Assembly: GCF_018531465.1 (NCBI RefSeq)
Contig: NZ_JAHDTF010000028.1
Coordinates: 62,001-126,000 of the forward strand
Source of the DNA: Sphaerisporangium fuscum
Lineage (GTDB): Bacteria; Actinomycetota; Actinomycetes; Streptosporangiales; Streptosporangiaceae
DNA length: 64,000 bases
Direction of reading: 5' to 3'
A model generated the notes under the pieces. It was given only the letters and a program-made list of their open reading frames with translations, was not told the DNA's origin and ran no database searches. This document shows, in pieces, positions 55,761 to 63,661 of this stretch; within the stretch, counting starts at the first letter, position 1, and each line of letters starts with the position of its first letter. The position numbers were made by a program, and so were the translations under genes.

Positions 55761-56525
55761 TCACCGAGGGGGAAGGGCCCCGCGCTGTGGCGCTGGTCGC
55801 CGGCGGTCGCGCGAGACTCGGCCTTCGTGCCAGATCGGAATGGGGTTCTCCTGGACGTGGCCGTCGGCACGGAAGATCAGATAGCGATCGAAGTCAGCGG
55901 CGAACCAGCGGTCGTGGGAAACGGCCAGCACCGTGCCGGCGTATTCCTCCAGGGCGTCTTGCAGCGCTTGGGCGCTGGCCAGGTCGAGGTTGTCGGTTGG
56001 CTCGTCCAGGAGCAGCAGCGTGCAGCCGGACAGTTCCAAGAGCAGGATCTGCAGCCGGGCCTGTTGCCCGCCGGACAGGGTCTCGAACCGCTGGCGTCCG
56101 GCGGGCGCGAGTTCATAGCGTGCCAGCGCCCGCATCGCGTCGTTCAGGGTGCACGCGTGCTCGGTCACGATGATCTCTGCCGGGGTTCGCCCGTTCAGGT
56201 CGGGACGGGCGTGGGTCTGGACGAAGTGGCCTGGGGTGACGCGAGCGCCGAGCCGTACCAGGCCCCGGTGCGGCACATCGGGGGATGGCAGGCCGGCGAG
56301 AAGGCACAGGAACCGGGACTTGCCAGAGCCGTTGGAGCCGAGCACCGCGACGCGTTCGCCGTACCAGACCTCCAGGTCGAACGGTTTCATCAAACCGGTC
56401 AGCTCGAGGCCTTCGCACATGATCGCGCGTTTGCCGGTCCGGCCACCGCGCAGCCGCATCCGGACCCGTTGCTCCCGCGGCGGACTCTGCGGGGGGCCGG
56501 CTTCTTCGAACCGGGTCAGCCGGGC
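55761..56525 (-). pseudogene. ABC-F ATPase, N-terminal half missing
   Basis: The intact-looking part begins ARLTRFEEAGPPQSPPREQ, the inter-domain linker of ABC-F proteins of the antibiotic-resistance or translation-factor class. It holds the second ATPase domain: Walker A LGSNGSGKS, signature LSGGQQARLQ, Walker B LLLLDEPTDNLDL and the switch His in AVSHDRWFA. The first ATPase domain (about 250 residues) is gone, and upstream linker sequence is in another frame. ABC-F proteins need two ATPase domains, so this is probably inactive. Confidence 0.8.
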
Positions 56526-56674
56526 CGGTCGCGTCGCTGCCGCAGGTGGTCGTCGGCGGCTCGCCGGGCGGTGGCCCGCGCGTTCCGCAGGTCGGCGATC
56601 CGCGCAAGGCCACCGTCGGGAGAGGGGGCCGAACACCGACAGCCCTGGCCAAAGGGCAGACCCTAGCAAGGGGG

Positions 56675-56703
56675 TTGTCCTTCATGTCGCCACCCTCTAT
56701 CTT
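56675..56703 (+). promoter_or_regulatory. Promoter of the TetR-CMD operon
   Basis: TTGTCC (56675-56680), a 17-base spacer and TATCTT (56698-56703) fit a principal-sigma promoter. TTGGAA-N6-TTCCAA follows at once and is the probable TetR operator. Confidence 0.65.
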
Positions 56704-56738
56704 GGAATAGTCGTTCCAAGATAGAGGGTGGCGACATG
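56683..56738. repeat. Perfect 25-bp inverted repeat ending at the TetR start codon
   Basis: The arms 56683-56707 and 56714-56738 are perfect reverse complements separated by 6 bases (TAGTCG). The centre is TTGGAATAGTCGTTCCAA, an operator-like core. The outer ends are CAT and ATG, so the -10 box, operator, ribosome site and start codon exist in mirror image on both strands. Only the right-hand ATG opens an intact gene (TetR). Confidence 0.92.
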
Positions 56739-57335
56739 CCCGACATCAAACACTTCGATCCCGATGCGACTCTCGACCAGGTGGTGCGCCTGTTCTGGCA
56801 GCGCGGGGCCGACACCACCGGCGTCGCCGAGGTCGTCCAGGCGACGGGGCTCAGCCGCTCCAGCCTGTACGCGACCTTCGGCGGCAAGGCGCAGTTGCAG
56901 GCCGCCGCGCTGGGCCGCTACCTGGAGCGGCAGTCACGGCCGGTGTTCGACGCCCTGGCCGCCGACACCCGCGGCGTGCCTGCCGTCGCCGCGTTCTTCG
57001 AGCGGCTGGTGGCGGCCCGGTGCAGCGGCGAGCACGCTCGCTGGGGATGCCTGGTCACCAACACCCATGCCACGGCCGGCGGTGGCCTGCCGGAGATCCG
57101 GGAGATTCTCGATCGCCACCACGACGCGCTGCGGGCGGCGATGCGCACCGCGCTGGAGGCCGCGCGTACGAAGGGCCAGCTCAGGTCCGGTCTGGATCTG
57201 GAGGCGGCCGCCGAAGCGCTGACCCTGCAGGCGTACGCGGTCAACCTGCGCTCACGAGCCGGTGCCGAGGCGGGCGTCCTGCTGGCGGGCGTGCGCGCCG
57301 TTCTCGATGGATTCACCACTACCGAGGAGAGATGA
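56736..57335 (+). CDS. TetR-family regulator
   Basis: A 199-residue TetR protein with the helix-turn-helix at residues 10-55 (TLDQVVRLFWQRGADTTGVA, ATGLSRSSLYATFGGKAQLQ) and a C-terminal ligand domain of the AcrR/NemR-like type (CLVTNTHATAGGG). The start codon is the end of a 25-bp inverted repeat that also supplies the operator. The stop overlaps the start of the CMD gene (ATGA), so both are one operon under self-control. Confidence 0.92.
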   Translation: MPDIKHFDPDATLDQVVRLFWQRGADTTGVAEVVQATGLSRSSLYATFGGKAQLQAAALGRYLERQSRPVFDALAADTRGVPAVAAFFERLVAARCSGEHARWGCLVTNTHATAGGGLPEIREILDRHHDALRAAMRTALEAARTKGQLRSGLDLEAAAEALTLQAYAVNLRSRAGAEAGVLLAGVRAVLDGFTTTEER

Positions 57336-57898
57336 TGAGCGGTTTTCGCACCTACGACGAGAGTGACGCGCCCGAGGACGCCCGGCCGATGCTGGAGGCG
57401 GCCAAGAAGCGGATGGGCTTCGTGACCACGCTGAACGGGGTGATGGCCGAGTCCCCCGAACTGCTGGCCGGCTACAACGCGCTGGCCGAGCAGTTCGGCA
57501 AGTCGTCGCTGCCGGCGGCGGCCAAGCAGGTGGTGCTGATCACGGCCAGCGTGGCCAACGGTTGTGAGTACTGCGTGGCCGCGCACTCCACCCTGGCGCT
57601 GCGCGCCCGGGTGCCGGCCGAGGTGGTCGAGGCCCTGCGTGCCGGCCGGCCGCTGGCCGACGAGGCGCTGGAGGCGGTGCGCCGCCTGACCCGTGCGATG
57701 GTGACGCAGCGCGGCTGGGTGGACGAGGCCGAGATCGAGGCGTTCCTGGCCGCCGGGCACACCCGCCGCCACGTGCTGGACGTCGTGCTCGGGGTCGGCA
57801 TGAAGACGCTGTCGAACTACACCAACCACATCGCCTGTACGCCGCTGGATCCGGCCTGGGCCGGCCAGGAGTGGAGACGGGAACAGGCGGCAGTGTGA
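57332..57898 (+). CDS. AhpD-like carboxymuconolactone decarboxylase family peroxidase
   Basis: A 188-residue all-helical protein of the CMD/AhpD fold. The redox site is C78-x-x-C81 in GCEYC followed by H85, as in alkylhydroperoxidase AhpD. Further helices include RVPAEVVEALRAGRPLADEA and TLSNYTNHIA. It probably detoxifies peroxides or acts as a thiol peroxidase partner. ATGATG gives two start options (57332 or 57335). A CMD gene, an FAD oxidoreductase and an ECF41 sigma factor in a row is the known ECF41 context. Confidence 0.9.
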   Translation: MMSGFRTYDESDAPEDARPMLEAAKKRMGFVTTLNGVMAESPELLAGYNALAEQFGKSSLPAAAKQVVLITASVANGCEYCVAAHSTLALRARVPAEVVEALRAGRPLADEALEAVRRLTRAMVTQRGWVDEAEIEAFLAAGHTRRHVLDVVLGVGMKTLSNYTNHIACTPLDPAWAGQEWRREQAAV

Positions 57899-58023
57899 TC
57901 CGCGCCGGTCAGGCCCCGGTGTCGTCACGGTGCGACCGGGCGACGCCAGGGCGCCAGGCCCGACCCCAGGCGAGCCACTGCCCCCGGCAGGCCACAGGCC
58001 CAGCATGATCACGATCTAGGCGG

Positions 58024-59217
58024 CTACGCGAGTGCCTTCTCGGCGGGCAGATCCGGCGCGGGGGCCAGGCGGCGCTTGCGCTTGGGCAGGCCGAAGGTCG
58101 GGTGCGAGTTGGCCCACAGCGACATCTTGAGGATGCCCGCCTTGACCCGCGCGGCCTTCCGGCCGCCCACATACGTCGGTTTTGCTTGCCCTTCGTCGTC
58201 GACCAGCTGCAGGATCCCGTCTTGCCGCCCGAGGCTGATGTGGTTGTAGGAGTAGACCAGCTTGGTCTTCGCGATCTTGCGGCCGGTCAGGCGTCCCACG
58301 ATCGCGTGGATCGCCTGCCCGCCGGTGTAGCCCGCCGACGCGCAGGACATCGGCAGCGGCCGGCCGTTGTCGCCGATGGCGTAGGCGCTGTCGCCGGCGG
58401 CGTAGACGTTCGGATGCGAGACCGACCGCATGACGCGATCGACGACGATGCGACCGTTCTCGGTGACCTTCAGCCCGCCGGCGGCGGCGACGGGGTCGAC
58501 CGCGAACCCGGCCGTCCACACGGTCGCGTCGGACGCCAGGGCGGTCCCGTCGACGCACAGCACCCGCGTCGCCTCGACGGTGTCGACGCCGGTGTGCTCC
58601 AGGACGGTGATGCCCAGCCGGTCGCAGGCCTGGCGTAGGTGGCCGCGGGCTCCGGCGGAGAGCCGGGCGCCCAGCTCGCCGCGAGCGACGAGCGCCACAG
58701 AGAGGCCGGGCCGGGCTTCGGCGATCTCGGTGGCGCTCTCGATACCGGTCAGCCCGTCGCCGACGACCACCACGCTCCCGCCCCGCCCCCGCTCGCTCAG
58801 GCTGTCCAGGCGCTCGCGCAGGCGCAGCGCCGAGGGCCGGGCGGCGACGTCGAAGGCGTGCTCGGCCACCCCGGGGACACCCTCGACGGCACCGTGGCTG
58901 CCGAGCGCGTAGACAAGTGTGTCGTAGCCGAGCTCGCCGCCGCTGTCGGCCACGGCGACGAGCTGCCGCTCGGGGTCGACGGCGGTGACACCGGCCACGC
59001 GTAGCCGTATCCCGGTGCCCGCGAAGACGTCGGCGAGCTTTTGCGTCCTGATCTCCTGGCCGGCCGCGAGCTGGTGCAGCCGCAGCCGCTCGACGAAGTC
59101 CGGCACGGCGTTCACCACGGTGATCCTGGTGTCCTTCGGGGACAGCCGGCGGGCCAGGTTCCCGGCTACATAGGCCCCGGCATAGCCGGCGCCGAGGACG
59201 ACGATGCGGTGCTTCAT
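58024..59217 (-). CDS. FAD-dependent NADH dehydrogenase (NDH-2)-like oxidoreductase
   Basis: A 397-residue two-dinucleotide-binding flavoprotein: the FAD site RIVVLGAGYAGAYVAGNL, TLVYALGSHGA, the NAD site SVVVVGDGLTGIESATEIAE and the second FAD motif VYAAGDSAYA. There is no membrane helix, but the C-terminus is basic (LPKRKRRLAPAP) and could bind the membrane. It starts behind AGGAGC. The gene is divergent from the ECF41 sigma gene, with one of two matching ECF41-type promoters pointing at it. Confidence 0.9.
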   Translation of the reverse strand: MKHRIVVLGAGYAGAYVAGNLARRLSPKDTRITVVNAVPDFVERLRLHQLAAGQEIRTQKLADVFAGTGIRLRVAGVTAVDPERQLVAVADSGGELGYDTLVYALGSHGAVEGVPGVAEHAFDVAARPSALRLRERLDSLSERGRGGSVVVVGDGLTGIESATEIAEARPGLSVALVARGELGARLSAGARGHLRQACDRLGITVLEHTGVDTVEATRVLCVDGTALASDATVWTAGFAVDPVAAAGGLKVTENGRIVVDRVMRSVSHPNVYAAGDSAYAIGDNGRPLPMSCASAGYTGGQAIHAIVGRLTGRKIAKTKLVYSYNHISLGRQDGILQLVDDEGQAKPTYVGGRKAARVKAGILKMSLWANSHPTFGLPKRKRRLAPAPDLPAEKALA

Positions 59218-59342
59218 GTGTTGCTCCTGTCGGCTGGCTTGCTCAAGGTGAGTCGACTCGGCCCTTGGCCATTGCGACGGGGCCATCGCTCGGGGAGTTG
59301 TGTGCCGCGCGCATCGTCGGCGCGGCGTCCTGACGACCATGC

Positions 59343-59369
59343 GGCGTCGGCGCCCCGAGCTTTGTGACA
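59343..59369 (-). promoter_or_regulatory. ECF41-type promoter of the oxidoreductase
   Basis: On the minus strand TGTCACA (59369-59363), a 16-base spacer and CGCC (59346-59343). It matches the ECF41 -35 consensus TGTCACA and is one base off the -10 consensus CGTC. The last 13 bases, GGGCGCCGACGCC, are the same as in the opposite promoter. Confidence 0.75.
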
Positions 59370-59403
59370 GCGCCGTCATGTGACGTGTGTCACCGAGCAC
59401 GGG

Positions 59404-59430
59404 TGTCACACAGCGGTGGGCGCCGACGCC
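59404..59430 (+). promoter_or_regulatory. ECF41-type promoter of the sigma factor gene
   Basis: TGTCACA (59404-59410), a 16-base spacer and CGCC (59427-59430), 46 bases before the sigma gene start. It is nearly identical to the promoter pointing the other way, which indicates autoregulation together with the oxidoreductase gene. Confidence 0.75.
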
Positions 59431-59475
59431 TTGTGCATGGAGCAGGATTTGCGGGTGAACAGGCAGGAGCCAGGT

Positions 59476-60417
59476 ATGAACGAGCCCAAGGGCGCAACGA
59501 CGGGCACAGCCGAGCCGGTGGCCGGTGGCGGTCGGACGGGCCCGGCGACCGAGGCATTCCTCGCCCACCGCAACCTGCTGTTCACCGTCGCGTACGAGAT
59601 GCTCGGCTCGGCGGCCGACGCCGAGGACGCCCTGCAGGAGACCTGGCTACGGTGGGTCAAGGTCGACCTTCGCCAGGTCTCCGACCACCGCGCCTACCTG
59701 GTGCGGATCGCCACCCGGCGCTCGCTCGACCGGCTGCGCGTCATGAGGCGCCGCAAGGAGGAGTATGTCGGCCCGTGGCTGCCCGAGCCGCTGCTCACCG
59801 CGCCGGACGTGGCCGACGACGTCGAGCTCGCCGAGAGCGTGTCGATGGCGCTGATGCTCGTCCTGGAGACGCTGTCGCCGACGGAGCGCGCCGTGTTCGT
59901 GCTGCGCGAGGTCTTCGACATCGGCTACGAGGAGATCGCGGCCGCGGTCGGCAAGACGCCGGCGACCGTACGTCAGATCGCGCACCGGGCCCGTCGGCAC
60001 GTCGATGCTCGGCGGCCGCGCCAGGCGGTCTCCCCGCGCCAGGCCCGGGCGGCTCTGGAGTCGTTCCAGCGCGCGCTCGAGACCAGGGACCTGCAGGGCC
60101 TGCTTGACGTGCTCGCCCCCGAGGTGGTCCTGGTGAGCGACGGCGGCGGCGTCAAGCAGGCCGCGCCGTGGCCGATCACCGGCGCCGACAAGGTGGCCCG
60201 CATGATCGTCCGCGGTCTCGGCAAAGCCCGAATCGCGCTCACCAGCGAGCCGACCGTGGTCAACGGCAACCCGGCACTCCTGCTCCACGTGGACGGCGAG
60301 TTCGACGGCGTCATAGCAGTCCGGGTCGAGGACGCCCGCATCACCGGCCTCTATTACGTCCGCAACCCGCAGAAGCTGACCCGCATCGCGTCCGAGACCC
60401 CTCTCACGCTGAGGTAG
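59476..60417 (+). CDS. ECF41 sigma factor with SnoaL-like C-terminal domain
   Basis: A 313-residue extracytoplasmic-function sigma factor. Region 2 lies at about 25-95 (FTVAYEMLGSAADAEDALQE, TWLRWVK) and region 4 at 122-178 (TLSPTERAVFVLREVFDIGY). A SnoaL-like regulatory domain occupies 190-313. All three ECF41 signatures are present: WLPEP in the linker (101-105), DGGGVK (222-227; usually DGGGK) and NPQKL near the end. In ECF41 proteins the fused domain replaces an anti-sigma factor. The start at 59476 follows CAGGAG. It is divergent from an oxidoreductase gene and close to a CMD gene, the established ECF41 neighbourhood. Confidence 0.95.
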   Translation: MNEPKGATTGTAEPVAGGGRTGPATEAFLAHRNLLFTVAYEMLGSAADAEDALQETWLRWVKVDLRQVSDHRAYLVRIATRRSLDRLRVMRRRKEEYVGPWLPEPLLTAPDVADDVELAESVSMALMLVLETLSPTERAVFVLREVFDIGYEEIAAAVGKTPATVRQIAHRARRHVDARRPRQAVSPRQARAALESFQRALETRDLQGLLDVLAPEVVLVSDGGGVKQAAPWPITGADKVARMIVRGLGKARIALTSEPTVVNGNPALLLHVDGEFDGVIAVRVEDARITGLYYVRNPQKLTRIASETPLTLR

Positions 60418-60538
60418 TCCTTCAGCCGCCGTGTCTTGACCACGATTCCGGGGCCAGTGTGGAGCACCCCGAGCGAAGGCATCACACATACGTACCGGTA
60501 CGCCCCGTAGATCACGCAAACCTGGTAGTCGAGGAGTC

Positions 60539-60760
60539 GTCGCGCTGCTCACCCACCCGCAGCAACTGGCCCTGATCACCGCCGATTCAGAAAAGACGCC
60601 CATGGCCGTGGAGGAACTGCTGCGCCACTTCACCGTCGCCGACGGAGTCACCTCCCGGCCGGCCGCCGAAGACGTGCAGATCGGCGGGATGGTGAGCGGG
60701 ACATGACACGGATGAAAGCCGACACCGACCTCTGCGCCGGTACCCGATGCCGTCATCCAT
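60539..60760 (+). pseudogene. Remnant of a P450-ferredoxin pair
   Basis: The frame from 60539 to the TGA at 60704-60706 reads LLTHPQQLALITADSEKTPM, then AVEELLRHFTVADGVTSRPA and AEDVQIGG. This is the J/K-helix region of a P450 with the ExxR motif. It is followed by MTRMKADTDLCAGTRC, which looks like the start of a 3Fe-4S ferredoxin. The heme loop and most of both genes are absent. Confidence 0.65.
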
Positions 60761-60933
60761 GCGAGGTCGACGTCGGGGTCGCCGGCGGTACGACCGGCGG
60801 GAGTCACGACCAGGCCGGCGCGTTCGTGGTGGCGGAGGGTGTGCACGCGGCGGGCGGCCTCGGCGATGTTCAGGCCCGCCTGGCGGTCGGAGCGAGTAGG
60901 CCCGGGTACCGGCTGCGGATTGACTTCGAGCAC
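60748..60933 (-). pseudogene. MerR-family regulator fragment
   Basis: The minus-strand frame reads LNIAEAARRVHTLRHHERAG, then LVVTPAGRTAG and DVDLAWMTASG. This is a MerR winged helix with internal losses: the turn before HTLR and the RRRY segment are missing. It is divergent from an MFS exporter gene that it may once have regulated. Confidence 0.5.
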
Positions 60934-61012
60934 GCTCTAAAACCTAGCTTCGGGTCGATCACCGAGAAGCCCGCACTGCCGATCGCCGGCAGTGTCCCCC
61001 GAATGGATCCCC

Positions 61013-62467
61013 ATGCCCGAATTGAGTCAACGCCGCCGATACCTGGTCCTCGCGATCTGCTGCGCCGGCATCGTCGTCGTGGTGATGGACATCTCCATCG
61101 TCAACGTCGCGCTGCCGGCGATCCGCCGCGACCTGCACGCCTCAGAATCCGGCCTGCAATGGACGGTCGACGCCTACACCCTGGTACTGGCGAGCTTCCT
61201 GGTACTGGCCGGTTCCACCGCCGACCGGGCCGGCCGCCGGCGCATCTTCCAGGTCGGCCTGGCCGCATTCGGGCTCGGCTCGCTGCTGTGCGGCCTGGCG
61301 CCGAGCATCGGCTGGCTGATCGCAGCCCGGGCGCTGCAGGCCGCCGGCGGCACGATGCTCAACCCGGTGGCGATGGCGATCACCGCCAACACGTTCCCGG
61401 ACCCGGCTGAGCGAGCCCGAGCCATCGGCGTGTTCGGCTCGATGTCCGGCCTGTCGCTGGCGCTGGGACCGATCATCGGCGGCACCCTGGTCGACGGCTG
61501 GGGCTGGCGCTTCGTCTTCTGGATCAACGTACCGATCGTGGCCGCCGCGATCGCGTGCGCTGCGCTGTTCGTGCCCGAGTCCCGTGCCTCCCGGGCGCGC
61601 CGATCCGACCCGGTGGGCCAGATTCTGGTGATCCTGGTGCTCGGCAGCGTCGTCTACGCGATCATCGAGTCGAAAGAGCTGGGCTGGAGTTCACCGGTCA
61701 TCCTCGGCCTGCTCGCCGTCGCCGTGCTCGGCGTGCTGGGCATCCTCGGCTACGAACCGCGCCGTGCCGACCCGCTGCTGGAGTTGCGCCTGTTTCGCAG
61801 TGTGCCGTTCAGCGCAGCGATCCTGATGGCGCTCTTCGCCCTGTGCGGGTTCAGCGCGTTCCTGTTCGTCTCCACCCAGTACCTGCAGGACGTACGCGGC
61901 ATGTCGGCGCTGACGGCCGGACTGTGCATGCTCCCGGTCGGGCTGCTGGTCGTGGCGCTCTCCCCGCGCACCGGACGACTGGTCGGCGCGCGCGGCCCCA
62001 AGCTCCCGCTGACGGTCGCCGGAGCCGCACTGGCCATGGGCGGTGCCGCGTCGCTCTGGCTCGGACCGGTCACCCCGCTGTCGGCCGTGCTCGCGACGTA
62101 TCTGCTATTCGGCATCTTCCTGGGCACCGTCAACCCGCCCATCACCAACACGGCGGTCTCCGGAATGCCGCGCTCGATGGCCGGAGTGGCCGCCTCATTG
62201 GCCTCCACCGGCCGGCAGACGGGCACCACCCTGGGCGTCGCGATCGCCGGAACAATCGTGGGACCAGCCCTGGCCCGCGGCGGAACGGCCTACACCCGTG
62301 CGGAGCACGGCGTGTGGTGGCTCGTACTCGGACTCGGCGTCGGCATCCTGATCCTTGCGCTACTCAGCACCGGGCGCCGGGCCATGGACACCGCCGGGCA
62401 GGCGGCGGCACTGTTCGAGGAGGTGGACCATGACACGGAGTCTCGAACCGCCTCCCTGCGCCGCTGA
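61013..62467 (+). CDS. MFS drug exporter (EmrB/QacA, DHA2 family)
   Basis: A 484-residue 14-helix transporter. Motifs: VVMDISIVNVALPAIRRDLH (helix 1), STADRAGRRRIFQ (motif A) and MSGLSLALGPIIGGTLVDGW (motif C, antiporter). It is a second DHA2-type exporter in the window, related to that at 33723 but clearly distinct. The regulator next to it is a broken MerR fragment, so expression may be constitutive or controlled from elsewhere. Confidence 0.92.
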   Translation: MPELSQRRRYLVLAICCAGIVVVVMDISIVNVALPAIRRDLHASESGLQWTVDAYTLVLASFLVLAGSTADRAGRRRIFQVGLAAFGLGSLLCGLAPSIGWLIAARALQAAGGTMLNPVAMAITANTFPDPAERARAIGVFGSMSGLSLALGPIIGGTLVDGWGWRFVFWINVPIVAAAIACAALFVPESRASRARRSDPVGQILVILVLGSVVYAIIESKELGWSSPVILGLLAVAVLGVLGILGYEPRRADPLLELRLFRSVPFSAAILMALFALCGFSAFLFVSTQYLQDVRGMSALTAGLCMLPVGLLVVALSPRTGRLVGARGPKLPLTVAGAALAMGGAASLWLGPVTPLSAVLATYLLFGIFLGTVNPPITNTAVSGMPRSMAGVAASLASTGRQTGTTLGVAIAGTIVGPALARGGTAYTRAEHGVWWLVLGLGVGILILALLSTGRRAMDTAGQAAALFEEVDHDTESRTASLRR

Positions 62468-62790
62468 TGATCGGCGGCGAGGCACCGACCCGGTGTCGCG
62501 GCAATGCCGGCGCATCCCGACCCGCGAGTCTTCCTCGTCCTGGATGCAGGCGGGGGATGGGAGGGCGGGCAGTAGCAGGGCGGCGGTCGCCTACATCGGG
62601 TCGGGGTGGATGATCGCGCCGGGGATGGCGCGTTCGGCGATGGCGGCCAGGTGGTGGCGGGTGCGGGGGAGTGACGCTCGGGGGCGAGCCAGGGAGCTTC
62701 TTTCTGGCCCTCGGTATCCCTCATGCCGTGACGAGCCGTGGCGCTGTGCGAGTGCATGTCGCGCGGCGGGCGCGCGATAGGTTCCCCGTC
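62468..62790. other. Intergenic region with possible decayed sequence
   Basis: About 320 bases without a supported gene. A minus-strand frame contains LPRTRHHLAAIAERAIPGAI followed by IHPDPM and a stop, which is protein-like but not recognised. Confidence 0.3.
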
Positions 62791-63336
62791 ATGGCTGATT
62801 TCGGACCTGTTGCCTGGCCACCGGCCCCGATCAACACCGACCGGCTCGTGCTCCGGGAGTCCGAAGCCCGGGACCGTGCGGCGTTCATCGAGTTGTTCGC
62901 CTCGCCGGAGGTGGGCGTCCACGTCGGTGGTGCCCGACCGCGTGACGAGCTCGAGCGCGAGGTGCCCGAGGTGCCCGGGCGGCGCCCCGGCTTCTTCGTG
63001 ATCGACCTGGACGGCGCGATGATAGGCATGGTCACGCTCGATCGGCGCGACGCGGAGCGTCAGGGGCGCGTCCGTCCGGACGGCGGGGAGATCGAGCTCG
63101 GCTACATGTTCCTGCCAACGGCGTGGGGGCGCGGGTACGCCGCCGAGGCCTGCCGGGCGGCGCTCGGCTGGTTCGAGGACGCGTGTCCCGGCGAGCCGGT
63201 GGTGCTCTGCACCCAGACTGCCAACGACCGTGCGATGCGCCTCGCGGCGAAGCTGGGGTTCACCGAGGTGGAGCGGTTCGAGGAGTACGGAGCCGAGCAG
63301 TGGTTCGGCGTGTGGTCCCCGGTGGTGGACAGGTAG
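62791..63336 (+). CDS. GNAT-family N-acetyltransferase (probably leaderless)
   Basis: A 181-residue acetyltransferase of the RimJ/RimL type. It has INTDRLVLRESEARDRAAFI at the start, the central beta strands with IELGYMFLPTAWGRGYAAEA (acetyl-CoA pyrophosphate loop R-G-x-G-x-A variant) and NDRAMRLAAKLGFTEVERFE near the end. It acetylates a protein N-terminus or a small amine; the substrate is unknown. TAGGTT (62778-62783) lies 7 bases before the ATG with no ribosome site, so a leaderless transcript is likely. Confidence 0.9.
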   Translation: MADFGPVAWPPAPINTDRLVLRESEARDRAAFIELFASPEVGVHVGGARPRDELEREVPEVPGRRPGFFVIDLDGAMIGMVTLDRRDAERQGRVRPDGGEIELGYMFLPTAWGRGYAAEACRAALGWFEDACPGEPVVLCTQTANDRAMRLAAKLGFTEVERFEEYGAEQWFGVWSPVVDR

Positions 63337-63661
63337 CGGCCCAGAGACACCCGGAAGCAGCACCGGCTCTTGCTTCAGCCCCGTGACCGCGTGGTTCAGG
63401 CGTCTTCAGCGCCGGCCAGGGGAATCAAGTCCGGAGATCCGGGACCGGAGGGCCGAACGGTGCACTTGAGTACGGTGGTTCACGGACAGGGCGCGTCCGG
63501 TGTGATCACCGCCATCCAGGCGCACATGGACACCACCGCGCTGGGCCGCCCGCTGCACGCGATCATCCGGGTCCGGCTGGGTGGCCCAACCGCGACCTGG
63601 TCCACACCCTGTTCGATCGGCTGGTCGAGACACCCGAAGAAGCCGGCGGGCCGACGCTCTG
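63337..63661. other. Intergenic region, no intact gene
   Basis: About 325 bases between convergent genes. A frame with IQAHMDTTALGRPLHAIIRV faintly recalls the end of a serine-recombinase catalytic domain, but the match is too weak to call. Confidence 0.3.

Noticed and set aside
63470..63660. A possible serine-recombinase relic (HMDTTALGRPLHAII).
   Set aside because: Only a faint resemblance over about 15 residues; no catalytic serine or DNA-binding domain.
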